From assembly GCF_004353985.1 (NCBI RefSeq), contig NZ_SMOA01000020.1:1-47332 (forward strand): DNA of 47,332 nt. Direction: 5' to 3'. The stretch is from Paracraurococcus ruber (GTDB taxonomy: Bacteria > Pseudomonadota > Alphaproteobacteria > Acetobacterales > Acetobacteraceae). The notes beneath the pieces were generated by a model. That model had not been told where the DNA came from. It made no database searches and saw nothing but the letters and a program-made list of their open reading frames with translations. The translations under genes and the position numbers were made by a program. Shown one piece after another: positions 32,447 to 40,985 of the stretch. Position 1 is the stretch's first letter. Each line of letters begins with the position of its first letter.

Positions 32447-32920
32447 ATGCAAGCCGGCGCGGCGCCGCCCCTGCGCGGCAATTTCCTGGAGGATTTCTCC
32501 GTCGGCCGGCGCTTCGAGCACTGGCCCGGCCGCACCATCACGGATGCCGACAACATCCAGTTCAGCCTGCTGACCATGAACCAGCACCCGATGCATTGCG
32601 ACCAGGCCTTCGCGGCGCGGTCGGAATTCGGCAGGCCGCTGGTGAACTCGGCCCTGACCCTCGCCATCGTCGTCGGCATGACGGTCGCCGACATCTCCTT
32701 CAACGCCATCGCCAATCTGGGCTGGTCGGAGATCCGCCTGACCGCGCCGGTCTTTCCCGGCGACACGATCTATGCGCGGTCCGAGGTGACGGCGGTGCGG
32801 CCGAGCGCCAGCCGGCCCGGCCAGGGGATCGTCACCACGCGGACCGAGGGCTTCAAGGCGGACGGCACCGTCTTCCTGACCTTCGAGCGTTCCGCCCTCG
32901 TCCCGCGGCGGCCGGCATGA
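32447..32920 (+). CDS. MaoC-like enoyl-CoA hydratase family protein
   Basis: A 157-residue hot-dog-fold protein of the MaoC family. The catalytic segment reads MNQHPMHCDQAFA (44-56): His50 is present, but Asn45 and His47 stand where classical (R)-hydratases have Asp and Asn in D-x-N-P-x-H. The C-terminal VFPGDTIYARSEV is the usual strand that lines the CoA tunnel. In the itaconate pathway the MaoC enzyme hydrates itaconyl- or mesaconyl-CoA to citramalyl-CoA, matching the lyase and transferase next to it. Start evidence is modest: AGGA lies about 13 bases upstream. It overlaps the acyl-CoA dehydrogenase gene by ATGA. Confidence 0.88.
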   Translation: MQAGAAPPLRGNFLEDFSVGRRFEHWPGRTITDADNIQFSLLTMNQHPMHCDQAFAARSEFGRPLVNSALTLAIVVGMTVADISFNAIANLGWSEIRLTAPVFPGDTIYARSEVTAVRPSASRPGQGIVTTRTEGFKADGTVFLTFERSALVPRRPA

Positions 32921-34083
32921 CACAAGCCGCCGCGCGGGAGGCCGCGGAGCAGGAGCGGCTGGTCCTCGACGCCGTGGACCGCTTCCTCGAACGCCATGTG
33001 CGCCCGGTGGCGTCGGCGCTGGAACATGCGGACGAATACCCGCACGAGATCGTCGAGCGGATGAAGGAGCTCGGCCTGTTCGGCGCCGTGATCCCGGCGG
33101 CGCATGGCGGGCTCGGGCTCAGCCCCTCCACCTATGCCAAGGTGATCGAGCGCATCTCGCGCGAATGGATGTCCATCTCGGGCATCATCAACTCCCACCT
33201 CATCATGGCCCATATCGTCGCCCGCACGGGGACGAAGGCGCAGAAGGCGGCGCTGCTCCCGCGCTTCGCCACCGGGGAGTTGCGCGGCGGCCTGGCGCTG
33301 ACCGAGCCGGATTGCGGCACCGACCTGCAGGCCATCCGCGCCACCGCCCGGCGGGAGGGCGAGGACTACATCGTCAACGGCACCAAGACCTGGATCAGCA
33401 ACGGCATCCACGGCACCTGCTTCGCCCTGCTGGTCAAGACCGACCCGACGGCCGAGCCGCGCCATCGCGGCATGTCCATGTTCATCGCCGAGAAGGGGCC
33501 GGGCTTCGCGGCGTCCCGCAAGCTGAAGAAGCTGGGCTACAAGGGCATCGACAGCGCCGAGCTGGTCTTCGAGGATTTCCGCATCCCCGCCTCCCGCCTG
33601 ATCGGCGGGGTGGAGGGGCGGGGCATGGCCTGCGCCATCGCCGGGCTGGAACTCGGCCGGGTGAACGTCGCCGCGCGCGGCGTCGGCATCGCGCAGCGCG
33701 CGCTGGACGAGGCGCTGCGCTACTCGCAGCAGCGATCGACCTTCGGCAAGCCGATCCACCAGCACCAGGCCATCGCCCTGAAGCTGGCCGACATGGCGGT
33801 GCGGACGGAAGCGGCGCGGCTGCTGACCGAGAAGGCCGCGCAGGCGCTGGACCGCGGCGACCGCGCCGATCTCGAAGCCGGGATGGCCAAGCTCTTCGCC
33901 ACCGAGGCGGCGCTGGAGAATGCCACGGAGTGCATGCGCATCCATGGCGGCTATGGCTACAGCCCGGAATTCGTGGCGGAACGGCTCTACCGCGACGCGC
34001 CGCTGCTGGTGATCGGCGAAGGCACGAACGAGATCCAGCGCCTGGTCATCGCCAAGCGGCTGATCGAGCAGGCGCCGCCGTGA
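32917..34083 (+). CDS. acyl-CoA dehydrogenase
   Basis: A 388-residue FAD-dependent dehydrogenase with the ACAD signatures LTEPDCGTDLQAI (FAD/substrate), KTWISNG, ERISREWMSISG near the N terminus and RIHGGYGYSPEF. The catalytic base is Glu368 in IGEGTNEIQR. It oxidises an acyl-CoA to the 2,3-enoyl-CoA and passes electrons to ETF. Coupled by 4-bp overlaps to MaoC upstream and CaiB downstream, it probably makes the enoyl-CoA that MaoC hydrates; methylsuccinyl-CoA or a glutaryl-like substrate would fit. An ACAD gene is likewise present in the P. aeruginosa itaconate cluster. Confidence 0.93.
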   Translation: MTQAAAREAAEQERLVLDAVDRFLERHVRPVASALEHADEYPHEIVERMKELGLFGAVIPAAHGGLGLSPSTYAKVIERISREWMSISGIINSHLIMAHIVARTGTKAQKAALLPRFATGELRGGLALTEPDCGTDLQAIRATARREGEDYIVNGTKTWISNGIHGTCFALLVKTDPTAEPRHRGMSMFIAEKGPGFAASRKLKKLGYKGIDSAELVFEDFRIPASRLIGGVEGRGMACAIAGLELGRVNVAARGVGIAQRALDEALRYSQQRSTFGKPIHQHQAIALKLADMAVRTEAARLLTEKAAQALDRGDRADLEAGMAKLFATEAALENATECMRIHGGYGYSPEFVAERLYRDAPLLVIGEGTNEIQRLVIAKRLIEQAPP

Positions 34084-35276
34084 CCGCGGCGCCGCTGGCG
34101 GGCGTGACCGTCCTCGCCGTCGAGCAGTATGGCGCCGGCCCCTTCGGCACCATGCTGCTGGCGGATCTCGGCGCCGAGGTGATCAAGATCGAGAACCCCG
34201 CCGAGGGCGGCGATGTCGGCCGCAAGGTCGGCCCCTATGCCTTCGGCCCGGGCGAAAGCCATTTCCACCACGCCTTCAACCGCAACAAGCGGTCCCTGAC
34301 GCTGAACCTGAAGCACCCGGAGGGCATGGCGATCCTGCGGGAGCTTGCCGCCGGCGCCGACGCCATCCTCGACAACCTGCGCGGTGACCTGCCGGAGCGG
34401 CTCGGCCTGACCTATGACGGTCTGAAGGACATCAACCCGCGCATCGTCTGCGCGCATCTCTCGGCCTATGGGCGGGAAGGGCCACGCAAGGCCTGGCCCG
34501 GCTACGACTACCTGATGCAGGCCGAGGCCGGCTATTGCAGCGTGACGGGCGAGCCGGATGGGCCGCCGGCGCGCTTCGGCCTTTCGGTCGTGGACATGAT
34601 GACCGGGCTGATGGCCGGCTTCGCCCTGCTCTCCGGCATCGTCGGCGCGCGCGCCACCGGGCGGGGCATGGACCTCGACGTCTCGCTCTTCGACACGGCG
34701 CTGCACAATCTCAGCTACCTCGCCACCTGGGCGCTGAATGGCGGCCATGCGCAGGGGCGGGAACCGCGCGGCGCGCATCCCTCGCTCACACCCTCCCAGC
34801 TCTACCGCACCGCGGATGGCTGGCTCTTCATCATGTGCAACAAGGAGAAATTCTGGCCAGCGCTGTGCGAACGGATCGGCCGGCCGGACTGGGCGACGGA
34901 CCCGCGCTTCGCCAGCGCCCGCGACCGGCTGGCGCACCGCGAGTTGCTGACGGAGATGCTGGACGGCGTGCTGGCCACGGCCCCCACGGCGGCCTGGATC
35001 AGCCGCTTCGCCGGCGCGGTGCCGGCCGCGCCGGTGCTCGACATCGCCGATGCCCTCGCCACGCCCTTCGTAGCGGAGCGCGGCAATGTCGCCGATTTCG
35101 CCCGGCGGGAAGGCGGCATGCCGGTGCGCATGCTGCGTGGCCCCGTCCGCGTCGACGGCGCCTGGCCGCGAACTGAGGCCGCGCCGGCGCTCGGCGCCGA
35201 TACCGACCGGCTGCTCGCCTCGCTGGGCCGCGGCCCCGAGGCAATTCGCGCGCTTCGCAGCAAGGGGACCGTCTGA
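34080..35276 (+). CDS. CaiB/BaiF family CoA-transferase, second copy
   Basis: A 398-residue class III CoA-transferase starting at GTG, which overlaps the preceding stop (GTGA). Seen are GVTVLAVEQYGAGPFGTMLLADLG read across the first strand, LGAEVIKIENP, and DNLRGDLPERLGL. WPGYDYLMQAEAGY carries the catalytic Asp143. It would move CoA between succinyl-, acetyl- or another acyl-CoA and a free acid such as itaconate, mesaconate or citramalate. Keeping the Asp that the first CaiB protein of the locus lacks, it is the better candidate for a true transferase. The Bug receptor gene begins 1 bp after its stop. Confidence 0.92.
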   Translation: MTAAPLAGVTVLAVEQYGAGPFGTMLLADLGAEVIKIENPAEGGDVGRKVGPYAFGPGESHFHHAFNRNKRSLTLNLKHPEGMAILRELAAGADAILDNLRGDLPERLGLTYDGLKDINPRIVCAHLSAYGREGPRKAWPGYDYLMQAEAGYCSVTGEPDGPPARFGLSVVDMMTGLMAGFALLSGIVGARATGRGMDLDVSLFDTALHNLSYLATWALNGGHAQGREPRGAHPSLTPSQLYRTADGWLFIMCNKEKFWPALCERIGRPDWATDPRFASARDRLAHRELLTEMLDGVLATAPTAAWISRFAGAVPAAPVLDIADALATPFVAERGNVADFARREGGMPVRMLRGPVRVDGAWPRTEAAPALGADTDRLLASLGRGPEAIRALRSKGTV

Positions 35277-35277
35277 G

Positions 35278-36261
35278 ATGACCACCCGCCGCGCCACGCT
35301 GCTCGCCCTGGGCGCCACCCTCGCCCGCCCGGCCATGGGGGCGGAACCCGCCTACCCGTCGCGGCCGGTGCGGATTGTCGTACCCTTCCCACCAGGCAAC
35401 CTCAGCGACCTGATCGCCCGCGTGCTGGCGGAGGAGATGCAGGCGCGGCACGGGGTGCAGGTGGTGGTGGACAACCGCGCCGGCGCCACCGGGGCCATCG
35501 GCATCCAGGCCGTCACGCGGTCGGAGTCCGATGGCCACACGCTGCTGCTCTCCTCCAACTCCCCGCTCGCGGTGAACCCGGCGATCACGCCGAACCTGCC
35601 CTTCGACGTCACGCGCGACCTAGTGCCGGCATCGCTGATCGGCTGGACCAGCTTCCTGATCTGCGTGCCGCCCGACTTCCCCGCCCGCACCCTGGCCGAG
35701 GCGGTGGCCTGGATGCGGGCGAACCCCGGCAAATTCATCGCGGCCAATCCGGGCACGGGCACAGCCGGCCACCTGATGACGGAGATGTTCGCCCGGCTGA
35801 CCGGTGCACGGATGGAGCAGCTGCCCTATCGCGGCAGCGCCCAGGCGCTGCTGGACCTGTCGCAGAACCGCGTGCAGTTCATGATCGACGCGATGAGCAG
35901 TTCCCTGCCGCAGGTGCAGGGCGGGCGGGTGAAGGCGCTGGCGGTGCTGCAGGGCCGCCGCTCCGCGCTCGCCCCCGACATTCCGGCGATGCCGGAAGCC
36001 AGCGTGCCGGAGGTGGCGGAGTTCGAGAGCTTCGGCTGGGCCGGGCTGCTGGCGCCCGCCGGCACGCCCGCCGCGGCGACCGGCTACTGGACCCGCACGC
36101 TGAATGCGCTGCTGCGCGACCCGGGCTTCGTGCGCCGCCTTGCCGCGCAGAACGTGGAAGCGGCGCCGCCCGGCGGGGCGGAGAAGCTGGCGGAGCTCCT
36201 GGCCGGCGACCTCGCGCGCTGGACCAGGCTGGCGCGCGAGGCGAACATCTCGGGCTCCTGA
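35278..36261 (+). CDS. Bug/TctC-family tripartite tricarboxylate transporter receptor, second copy
   Basis: A 327-residue periplasmic receptor. The signal has a twin Arg (TTRRATLLALGATLARPAMGA). The Bug pattern follows: YPSRPVRIVVPFPPGN, VVVDNRAGATGAIG, then LPYRGSAQALLDL and ALAVLQGRRS. The usual GG of the PPGGxxD ligand loop reads PPGNLSD here, so ligand choice may differ from the first copy. As last gene of the MaoC-ACAD-CaiB operon, 1 bp after CaiB, it should capture the acid activated by that transferase. TctA/TctB subunits are not in the window. Confidence 0.92.
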   Translation: MTTRRATLLALGATLARPAMGAEPAYPSRPVRIVVPFPPGNLSDLIARVLAEEMQARHGVQVVVDNRAGATGAIGIQAVTRSESDGHTLLLSSNSPLAVNPAITPNLPFDVTRDLVPASLIGWTSFLICVPPDFPARTLAEAVAWMRANPGKFIAANPGTGTAGHLMTEMFARLTGARMEQLPYRGSAQALLDLSQNRVQFMIDAMSSSLPQVQGGRVKALAVLQGRRSALAPDIPAMPEASVPEVAEFESFGWAGLLAPAGTPAAATGYWTRTLNALLRDPGFVRRLAAQNVEAAPPGGAEKLAELLAGDLARWTRLAREANISGS

Positions 36262-36269
36262 ACCGCCGG

Positions 36270-37004
36270 TCAGGCGTAGCGCCGCTGCGCCTCCCGCACA
36301 TGGCCTGAGGGCAGCGCTTCCAGCCCCGGATCCTCCGGCAGCTCGACGCCGAAATGGCGGCGCAGCACGTCCTGGATCAGCTCGTAGCAGCTGCCGATCC
36401 GCACCACCTCCATCGTCGTGAAGTCGATCATGGTCGAGGATCGCCGGTAGCGGTGGTATTTCTGCAGCCCGTAATCGATCACCAGCTCGGCGCAGCCGCG
36501 GATCTCGGGCTGCACATCCTCCGCGCGGAAGCGCGTGCCGGTGCCGGTCAGGTTGGCGGAGGAGCCGAAGAGCGGCTGGCCCTCGGCCGCGGCCAGCGTC
36601 GCCATCGCATGTTCCAGCGCACCGACATTCATCAGCACCGCCAGCGTGCCGCCCTCGGTGCTCGCCGCCAGCGCCTCCTCGCCCAGCGCGCGCAGCAGCG
36701 GGTGGTCGGTGCGGTAGGGACCGACCGCCGAGATGGGCAGGTCGTAATCTTCGACCAGGGCGCGGATCATGGTGTTGGCGCGGTCGGGCAGCGCGTGCAC
36801 ATCCTCATGGATGGCCAGGCTGCCGAGCATGGCGTTGCGCTTGTGCGTGCCCCGGCCCTTGGCGCGGAACATGCGTGTCAGTGCGGCCTCGCAGCCCGCC
36901 GCCCCGGCATAGCCGACATCGGTCGGCAGGATGACGACGCCACCGCCCTTCACCACATCCACGGCACGCCGGGCATCGCCCTGCAAGTCGAGCACCCTTG
37001 CCAT
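36270..37004 (-). CDS. Sua5/YciO/YrdC-domain protein
   Basis: A 244-residue protein with one YrdC domain: the N-terminal DVVKGGGVVILPTDVGYAGA resembles the TsaC nucleotide/threonine pocket, KGRGTHKRNAML replaces the usual KxRP segment, and LFGSSANLTGTG is the conserved S-x-N motif. TsaC/Sua5 make threonylcarbamoyl-AMP for tRNA t6A. The changed KRNA loop and the catabolic neighbourhood suggest a divergent paralogue, not the housekeeping enzyme. It ends 8 bp from the Bug gene in convergent orientation, with no visible terminator between them. Confidence 0.82.
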   Translation of the reverse strand: MARVLDLQGDARRAVDVVKGGGVVILPTDVGYAGAAGCEAALTRMFRAKGRGTHKRNAMLGSLAIHEDVHALPDRANTMIRALVEDYDLPISAVGPYRTDHPLLRALGEEALAASTEGGTLAVLMNVGALEHAMATLAAAEGQPLFGSSANLTGTGTRFRAEDVQPEIRGCAELVIDYGLQKYHRYRRSSTMIDFTTMEVVRIGSCYELIQDVLRRHFGVELPEDPGLEALPSGHVREAQRRYA

Positions 37005-37319
37005 TGCAGCGTCTCCCCCCAGCCTGGCGCGTCACGTCGCCTGCGGCCGCATCATCCGGTGCCGCGGCGCCGGGAAAAGCTTACGCCAGGCCCCGCACCG
37101 CGCAACGCCGCCAGGCCTCTGCCGCATGCCCAGGCCCCCTGCCCAGCGCCCCTGTGGGCCGCCGCGGCAGGCGGGGTCAGCCCCCGTCCCCAAGCCCCGT
37201 TCCGGCCTCGACCTCGCCTCGCGCCCATGCTGCCATAGATTGTACCTGTCGTTTCGCCACAACCCTGAACTGCAGGCCGGGGATGTGCGATGGAAGCAGC
37301 ATGGAGCACAGGAGGCACC
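37005..37319. other. 315-bp divergent intergenic region
   Basis: Separates the leftward YrdC gene from a rightward small gene. A less G+C-rich patch near 37235-37275 (with ATAGATTGTACC) may hold a promoter for the small gene. No coding frame or repeat was recognised. Confidence 0.45.
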
Positions 37320-37577
37320 ATGCGCCGACGGTTGGCGAACGGGAATGGCTGGACAGGCGACAGGACCGGGCTGCATCCCGACGAGACCCCGCCGCCGCAG
37401 GCGTTGCAGGAAACGCTGCGCTGCTTTGTCTGCCGCAAGAGGCTGAGGGCGCGCCCGAAGGCCGGGCCCGCCGACGCATCCGGCGGAGAATGGCTGTGGC
37501 CGGTGCGGGTCTGCAGCGCGCGGTGCGCGGCAGACCCGTTGTGGTCCGGCGGCTGTTCCTCCCATGCGGGCTGGTAG
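37320..37577 (+). CDS. hypothetical small protein with zinc-ribbon-like Cys pairs
   Basis: An 85-residue product from an ATG with a strong AGGAGG five bases upstream. The centre reads LRCFVCRKRLRARPKAG and, after a linker, VCSARCAADPLWSGGC: two Cys pairs (C-x2-C and C-x3-C) about 30 residues apart, as in small zinc ribbons. The family is unknown to me. The ribosome site and Cys spacing make chance less likely, though the composition is Arg/Pro-rich. It is isolated between the YrdC gene and the large RTX gene. Confidence 0.5.
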   Translation: MRRRLANGNGWTGDRTGLHPDETPPPQALQETLRCFVCRKRLRARPKAGPADASGGEWLWPVRVCSARCAADPLWSGGCSSHAGW

Positions 37578-37643
37578 CCGCCGGCTTCCGCCAGCCCGGG
37601 TGGGGTCGCGCGGCGCAGGCCTTGCGCCCCGCCGCACTCGGCC

Positions 37644-40600
37644 CTAGCCGCCGTAGAACAACGCCTCGTTGTCCCAGTTCACGTCCAGCCCGGCGCCCTG
37701 CAGGATGATGTGCATGTCGGCCGCGCCATCGAAATGGCCGCTGCTGTCGGCGATGTCGATCAGCACCCGGGTAGCGGTCACCAAGCCGTCGCCGTTCCAG
37801 TTCAGGACATGCAGATCCTTCTCGTAGCGGATGGAGAGAGCCAGCATGCCGGGATCGGTGTCCGTGGCCTTGGCCGAACCGTTGCCGAGGAACTGCACCT
37901 TGCCGGGGGCGACGCCCTGGAAGGTGATCCGGTCGCCCAGGCTGAAATCGGTGATGTAGTCCCGCGCCGATTGGCCGGTGCCGGATTCCCGGATCAGCCC
38001 TGCACGGCTCGTTCCCTCATAGATGAAGTTGTCGAATTCCGCGCTGCCGGACATGAGGTCGCCATCGCCCCCGCCGACCAGGATCGCCGTCCCCAGGTAG
38101 CGTGCGCTGGCATAGTCCGTCGCTTCGGATACATCCGCGCCCAGGATGGTATCCTTGCCGTCGCCGCCGAAAAGGGTGTCCGCGTCGGCGCCGCCCCGGA
38201 TGAAGTCGCTCCCGGCGCCGGCGAAGACCACGTCGCGGCCGGTGCCGGCATCGATGACATCGTCGCTGAGATTGGTCCAGGCGGTGTCGTCGCCGTCGCC
38301 CAGGCTCAGATTGTTGCGTCCCATCGTGCCGTAGATGGTCTGGCTGCCCGGGCTGGCCGTCACGGTCATGGTGTCGCCCGTGTCGTTCCGCCAGGCCAGC
38401 AGGCCGAAGATGTCGGCATGCGCGGGGTCCAGCCCAGTCTGCGCGGCATGGACCGCCGCGGCCGAGCCGCCGAGATGGATCTGGTCGGCCCAGGCGAGGG
38501 ACCCATGGGCCGCAGCGGCATTGGTGAAGTCGGCGACATCGCCAAGGACGCCGTAGCGCGTGCTCGCGCCCAAGGTCGCGGCGTCGCCGTAGATCGGCTC
38601 CAGGTTGTCCCAGAAGGTCATGGCATCGGCCACGCCGAAGCGGCCGATCACGACGATCTCCGACGCATGGTGGCTGCCGCCCAGCGCGGGGTCGGCATTG
38701 CCCGCGGCGAAGGCCAGCTCCGCCGGCGTGCCACCACCCATCGCCGCCATGATGCCGCTTGCGGTGTCCTGCACGCTGAAGCGGTAGCTCACCCCGGTGT
38801 CGCCCGCGCTTTCGGGATGCGCGTCGACGAAGCTGTTCAGCTGCGCCGCCGTGCCCTGGATAGCATCGATCTCCGTACGGCCCTGATGCGTGAAGCCCAG
38901 GACGGTTTCCGCCTCCGTCGTGGTCAGCGCCGGGGGCCAGCCGGCATGCCCGAAGACGCGGATATCGGTGGCGGCGGCGCGCGCCGCAGCATCCATCCCG
39001 ACCACGCCCTCGTAGCTGTCGGCGATGTCGTAATGGACATCGCCCGCGCTGCCGTCCCGCGCCAGGATGGCCGGCGCCAGGCTGGCATCGACCGGCGCCG
39101 TCGCCCACAGGTCCACGGCTGCGGTGACAACCGCCGCATCGCCCGCGGCGATGTTGCCGCCGCTGTCCGCGATGTCATAGACCGCCGCGGCATTGCCGGC
39201 ATGGATGAGGCCCGCCTGCCAGACCAGGGCGGCGGTGATGGCCTCGACCGCGCTGGCCTGCCCCAGGATCGCCGCGACCTCGGGGGACGCCGCTGCCAGG
39301 TTGTCGGCGGTGTCGCGCAGCGTGAAGGTCAGGGCGGCGATGTCCAGGGCATCGCCATGGGAATCCTGCAGGTTCGCCTGGTGCAGGAGGCCCTGCACCT
39401 GCCCGACCGTCACCTGGCCGAGATCGTCGTCGAGCAGCCGGAGCGTGACGGCATCGTCCCGCCAGGGGGCGGCGTCATCCGCCAGCAGGTTCTGCCAGGT
39501 GTCGGCGATCGTCGCGGCGTGCACCGCGGCGATGCCATTGGCGGCGTCCAGCGCGACCAGGTCTGGGATGGTGACGGTGTCCTCGACCGTCACCTCCACA
39601 CCCGGCATGACGGCACCGACCGGCGTCCCGCCGGCGAACAGATGCGCCCCAATATCCGAGATTGCGGCATAGGTGAGCGCGCCGCCGCCATTGAGGGCAT
39701 CAATCGCGGCAAGCTGCGCGACCGTCGCCGCATCGGTCACCGTCACATCCGTGCCGTCCTGGACGAAGCCGCCGGCATTCGCCAGCAGCGCCGAGGCGGT
39801 GTCGGCGACGGCGGTGCAGGTCACCACGCCCGGCGTGGCCGCGGACAGCATGGCCAAGTCGGACAGGCTCGCGGCATCGGTCACGGTGACCGCGACCGCA
39901 TCGGCAAGGACGGAAGCGGCACCCGGCGCGACGAGATGGCCGATGCTGTCCTGCAGGGCATGGGCACCGCTGATGGTGACAGGCGCGGCCTGCGCGACCG
40001 AAAGGGTCAGGACCGCGCCATCCGCCACCACGAAGTGGTCGACCGGCCCGAGGCCGGCCTGGCCCGAGGCATCGAGATCCTCGGCGACATGCGCGGTGAC
40101 CAGCAGCCCGGGTGCCAGGCCGGAAAGGTCATCCGCCGCATGCAGGGCACGCGCCGTCACCGCCCCGGTGCCGAGCACGACCTTGCCGGAGAGATCGGCG
40201 GCGCGAGCCTCGAGGTCGGCGGCGCCGAGGTCCAGCGTGCCGGCCGAGGCATAGTGCAAAAGCGTCGCGTCCCGGCCCTCGCGGGCGAATTGCGCGTCGT
40301 CGCCCAGCACGGTGAGGAGGATGGGTCCGGTCGCCGTGCCGCCGAAGCGCACGACCCCGCCCACCAGGTCCACGGTGAAGGTCGGGGGATGCGGCTCGCG
40401 GCCTTCGCCCTGGCCATATTCCAGGAAATGCAGCAGCGGGTTGATGCCGGCCGCCGCCACGTCCGGGTTCGCGGCCAGGTAGAAGGCCGTGTCGAAGGCG
40501 GGGGACGGGTTCCGTCCTTCCTGCGCACCCCAGCGCAGATAGTGCTGCAGCGGGTCGACGCCGGCGGCCGCGACATCGGGATTGGCGGCGAGGTAGTCAT

Positions 40601-40985
40601 GCGCCGAGAAGAAGGGGTTGGGATCGCGCCCTTCCCGCGCGCCGGAGGTCAGGTAGTGCAGCAGCGGATTGACGCCCGCGGCGGCGACGTCCGGGTTGTG
40701 CGCCAGGTAGAAGGCCCCGTCGAAGAGCGGCGAAGGGCTCCGCCCCTCCTGCGCGCCCCAGTCCAAGTAGTGCTGCAGCGGGTCGATCCCGGCCGCCGCG
40801 ACGTCCGGGTTCTGCGCCAGATAGAAGGACGTCGAGAACAACGGGTTCGGATCGTTGCCGACCTTCCATCCCTGGCTTGCGTAATGTTCGGCTGCCGTCA
40901 GCCCGGATGTTGCGGCTTGCGGATATTCCCGGAAGTAGAACTCGGAATCGACCAGCAGCGAGAGAACCATGGGAGTATTCGGCAA
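37644..40985 (-). CDS. large RTX calcium-binding exoprotein with N-terminal 38-residue repeats
   Basis: This 1113-residue protein has three parts. Residues about 14-200 hold five 38-residue repeats (core FYLAxNPDVAAAGxxPLxHYL, then GAxEGRxP), the first degenerate. Residues about 200-890 hold Ala/Asp/Thr-rich beta repeats with recurring IADT or VTDA elements. Residues 892-985 hold RTX nonapeptides (GDGDDTAW, GAGSDFIRGGADADTLFGGDGKDTILG), followed by a C-terminal region ending in hydrophobic residues, as in type I secretion substrates. No signal peptide is present. The TTG start is chosen because AAGGG lies eight bases upstream; an ATG five codons later lacks a site. The role may be surface or matrix protein; no exporter genes are adjacent. 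Confidence 0.88.
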   Translation of the reverse strand: MPNTPMVLSLLVDSEFYFREYPQAATSGLTAAEHYASQGWKVGNDPNPLFSTSFYLAQNPDVAAAGIDPLQHYLDWGAQEGRSPSPLFDGAFYLAHNPDVAAAGVNPLLHYLTSGAREGRDPNPFFSAHDYLAANPDVAAAGVDPLQHYLRWGAQEGRNPSPAFDTAFYLAANPDVAAAGINPLLHFLEYGQGEGREPHPPTFTVDLVGGVVRFGGTATGPILLTVLGDDAQFAREGRDATLLHYASAGTLDLGAADLEARAADLSGKVVLGTGAVTARALHAADDLSGLAPGLLVTAHVAEDLDASGQAGLGPVDHFVVADGAVLTLSVAQAAPVTISGAHALQDSIGHLVAPGAASVLADAVAVTVTDAASLSDLAMLSAATPGVVTCTAVADTASALLANAGGFVQDGTDVTVTDAATVAQLAAIDALNGGGALTYAAISDIGAHLFAGGTPVGAVMPGVEVTVEDTVTIPDLVALDAANGIAAVHAATIADTWQNLLADDAAPWRDDAVTLRLLDDDLGQVTVGQVQGLLHQANLQDSHGDALDIAALTFTLRDTADNLAAASPEVAAILGQASAVEAITAALVWQAGLIHAGNAAAVYDIADSGGNIAAGDAAVVTAAVDLWATAPVDASLAPAILARDGSAGDVHYDIADSYEGVVGMDAAARAAATDIRVFGHAGWPPALTTTEAETVLGFTHQGRTEIDAIQGTAAQLNSFVDAHPESAGDTGVSYRFSVQDTASGIMAAMGGGTPAELAFAAGNADPALGGSHHASEIVVIGRFGVADAMTFWDNLEPIYGDAATLGASTRYGVLGDVADFTNAAAAHGSLAWADQIHLGGSAAAVHAAQTGLDPAHADIFGLLAWRNDTGDTMTVTASPGSQTIYGTMGRNNLSLGDGDDTAWTNLSDDVIDAGTGRDVVFAGAGSDFIRGGADADTLFGGDGKDTILGADVSEATDYASARYLGTAILVGGGDGDLMSGSAEFDNFIYEGTSRAGLIRESGTGQSARDYITDFSLGDRITFQGVAPGKVQFLGNGSAKATDTDPGMLALSIRYEKDLHVLNWNGDGLVTATRVLIDIADSSGHFDGAADMHIILQGAGLDVNWDNEALFYGG
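40386..40946 (-). repeat. five tandem 114-bp coding repeats
   Basis: The 5' part of the RTX gene consists of five direct 114-bp units, four of them closely similar, encoding the 38-residue NPDVAAAG repeats. Similarity at DNA level (for example the AACCCGGACGT-type core on the coding strand) points to recent duplication or gene conversion. Confidence 0.85.
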
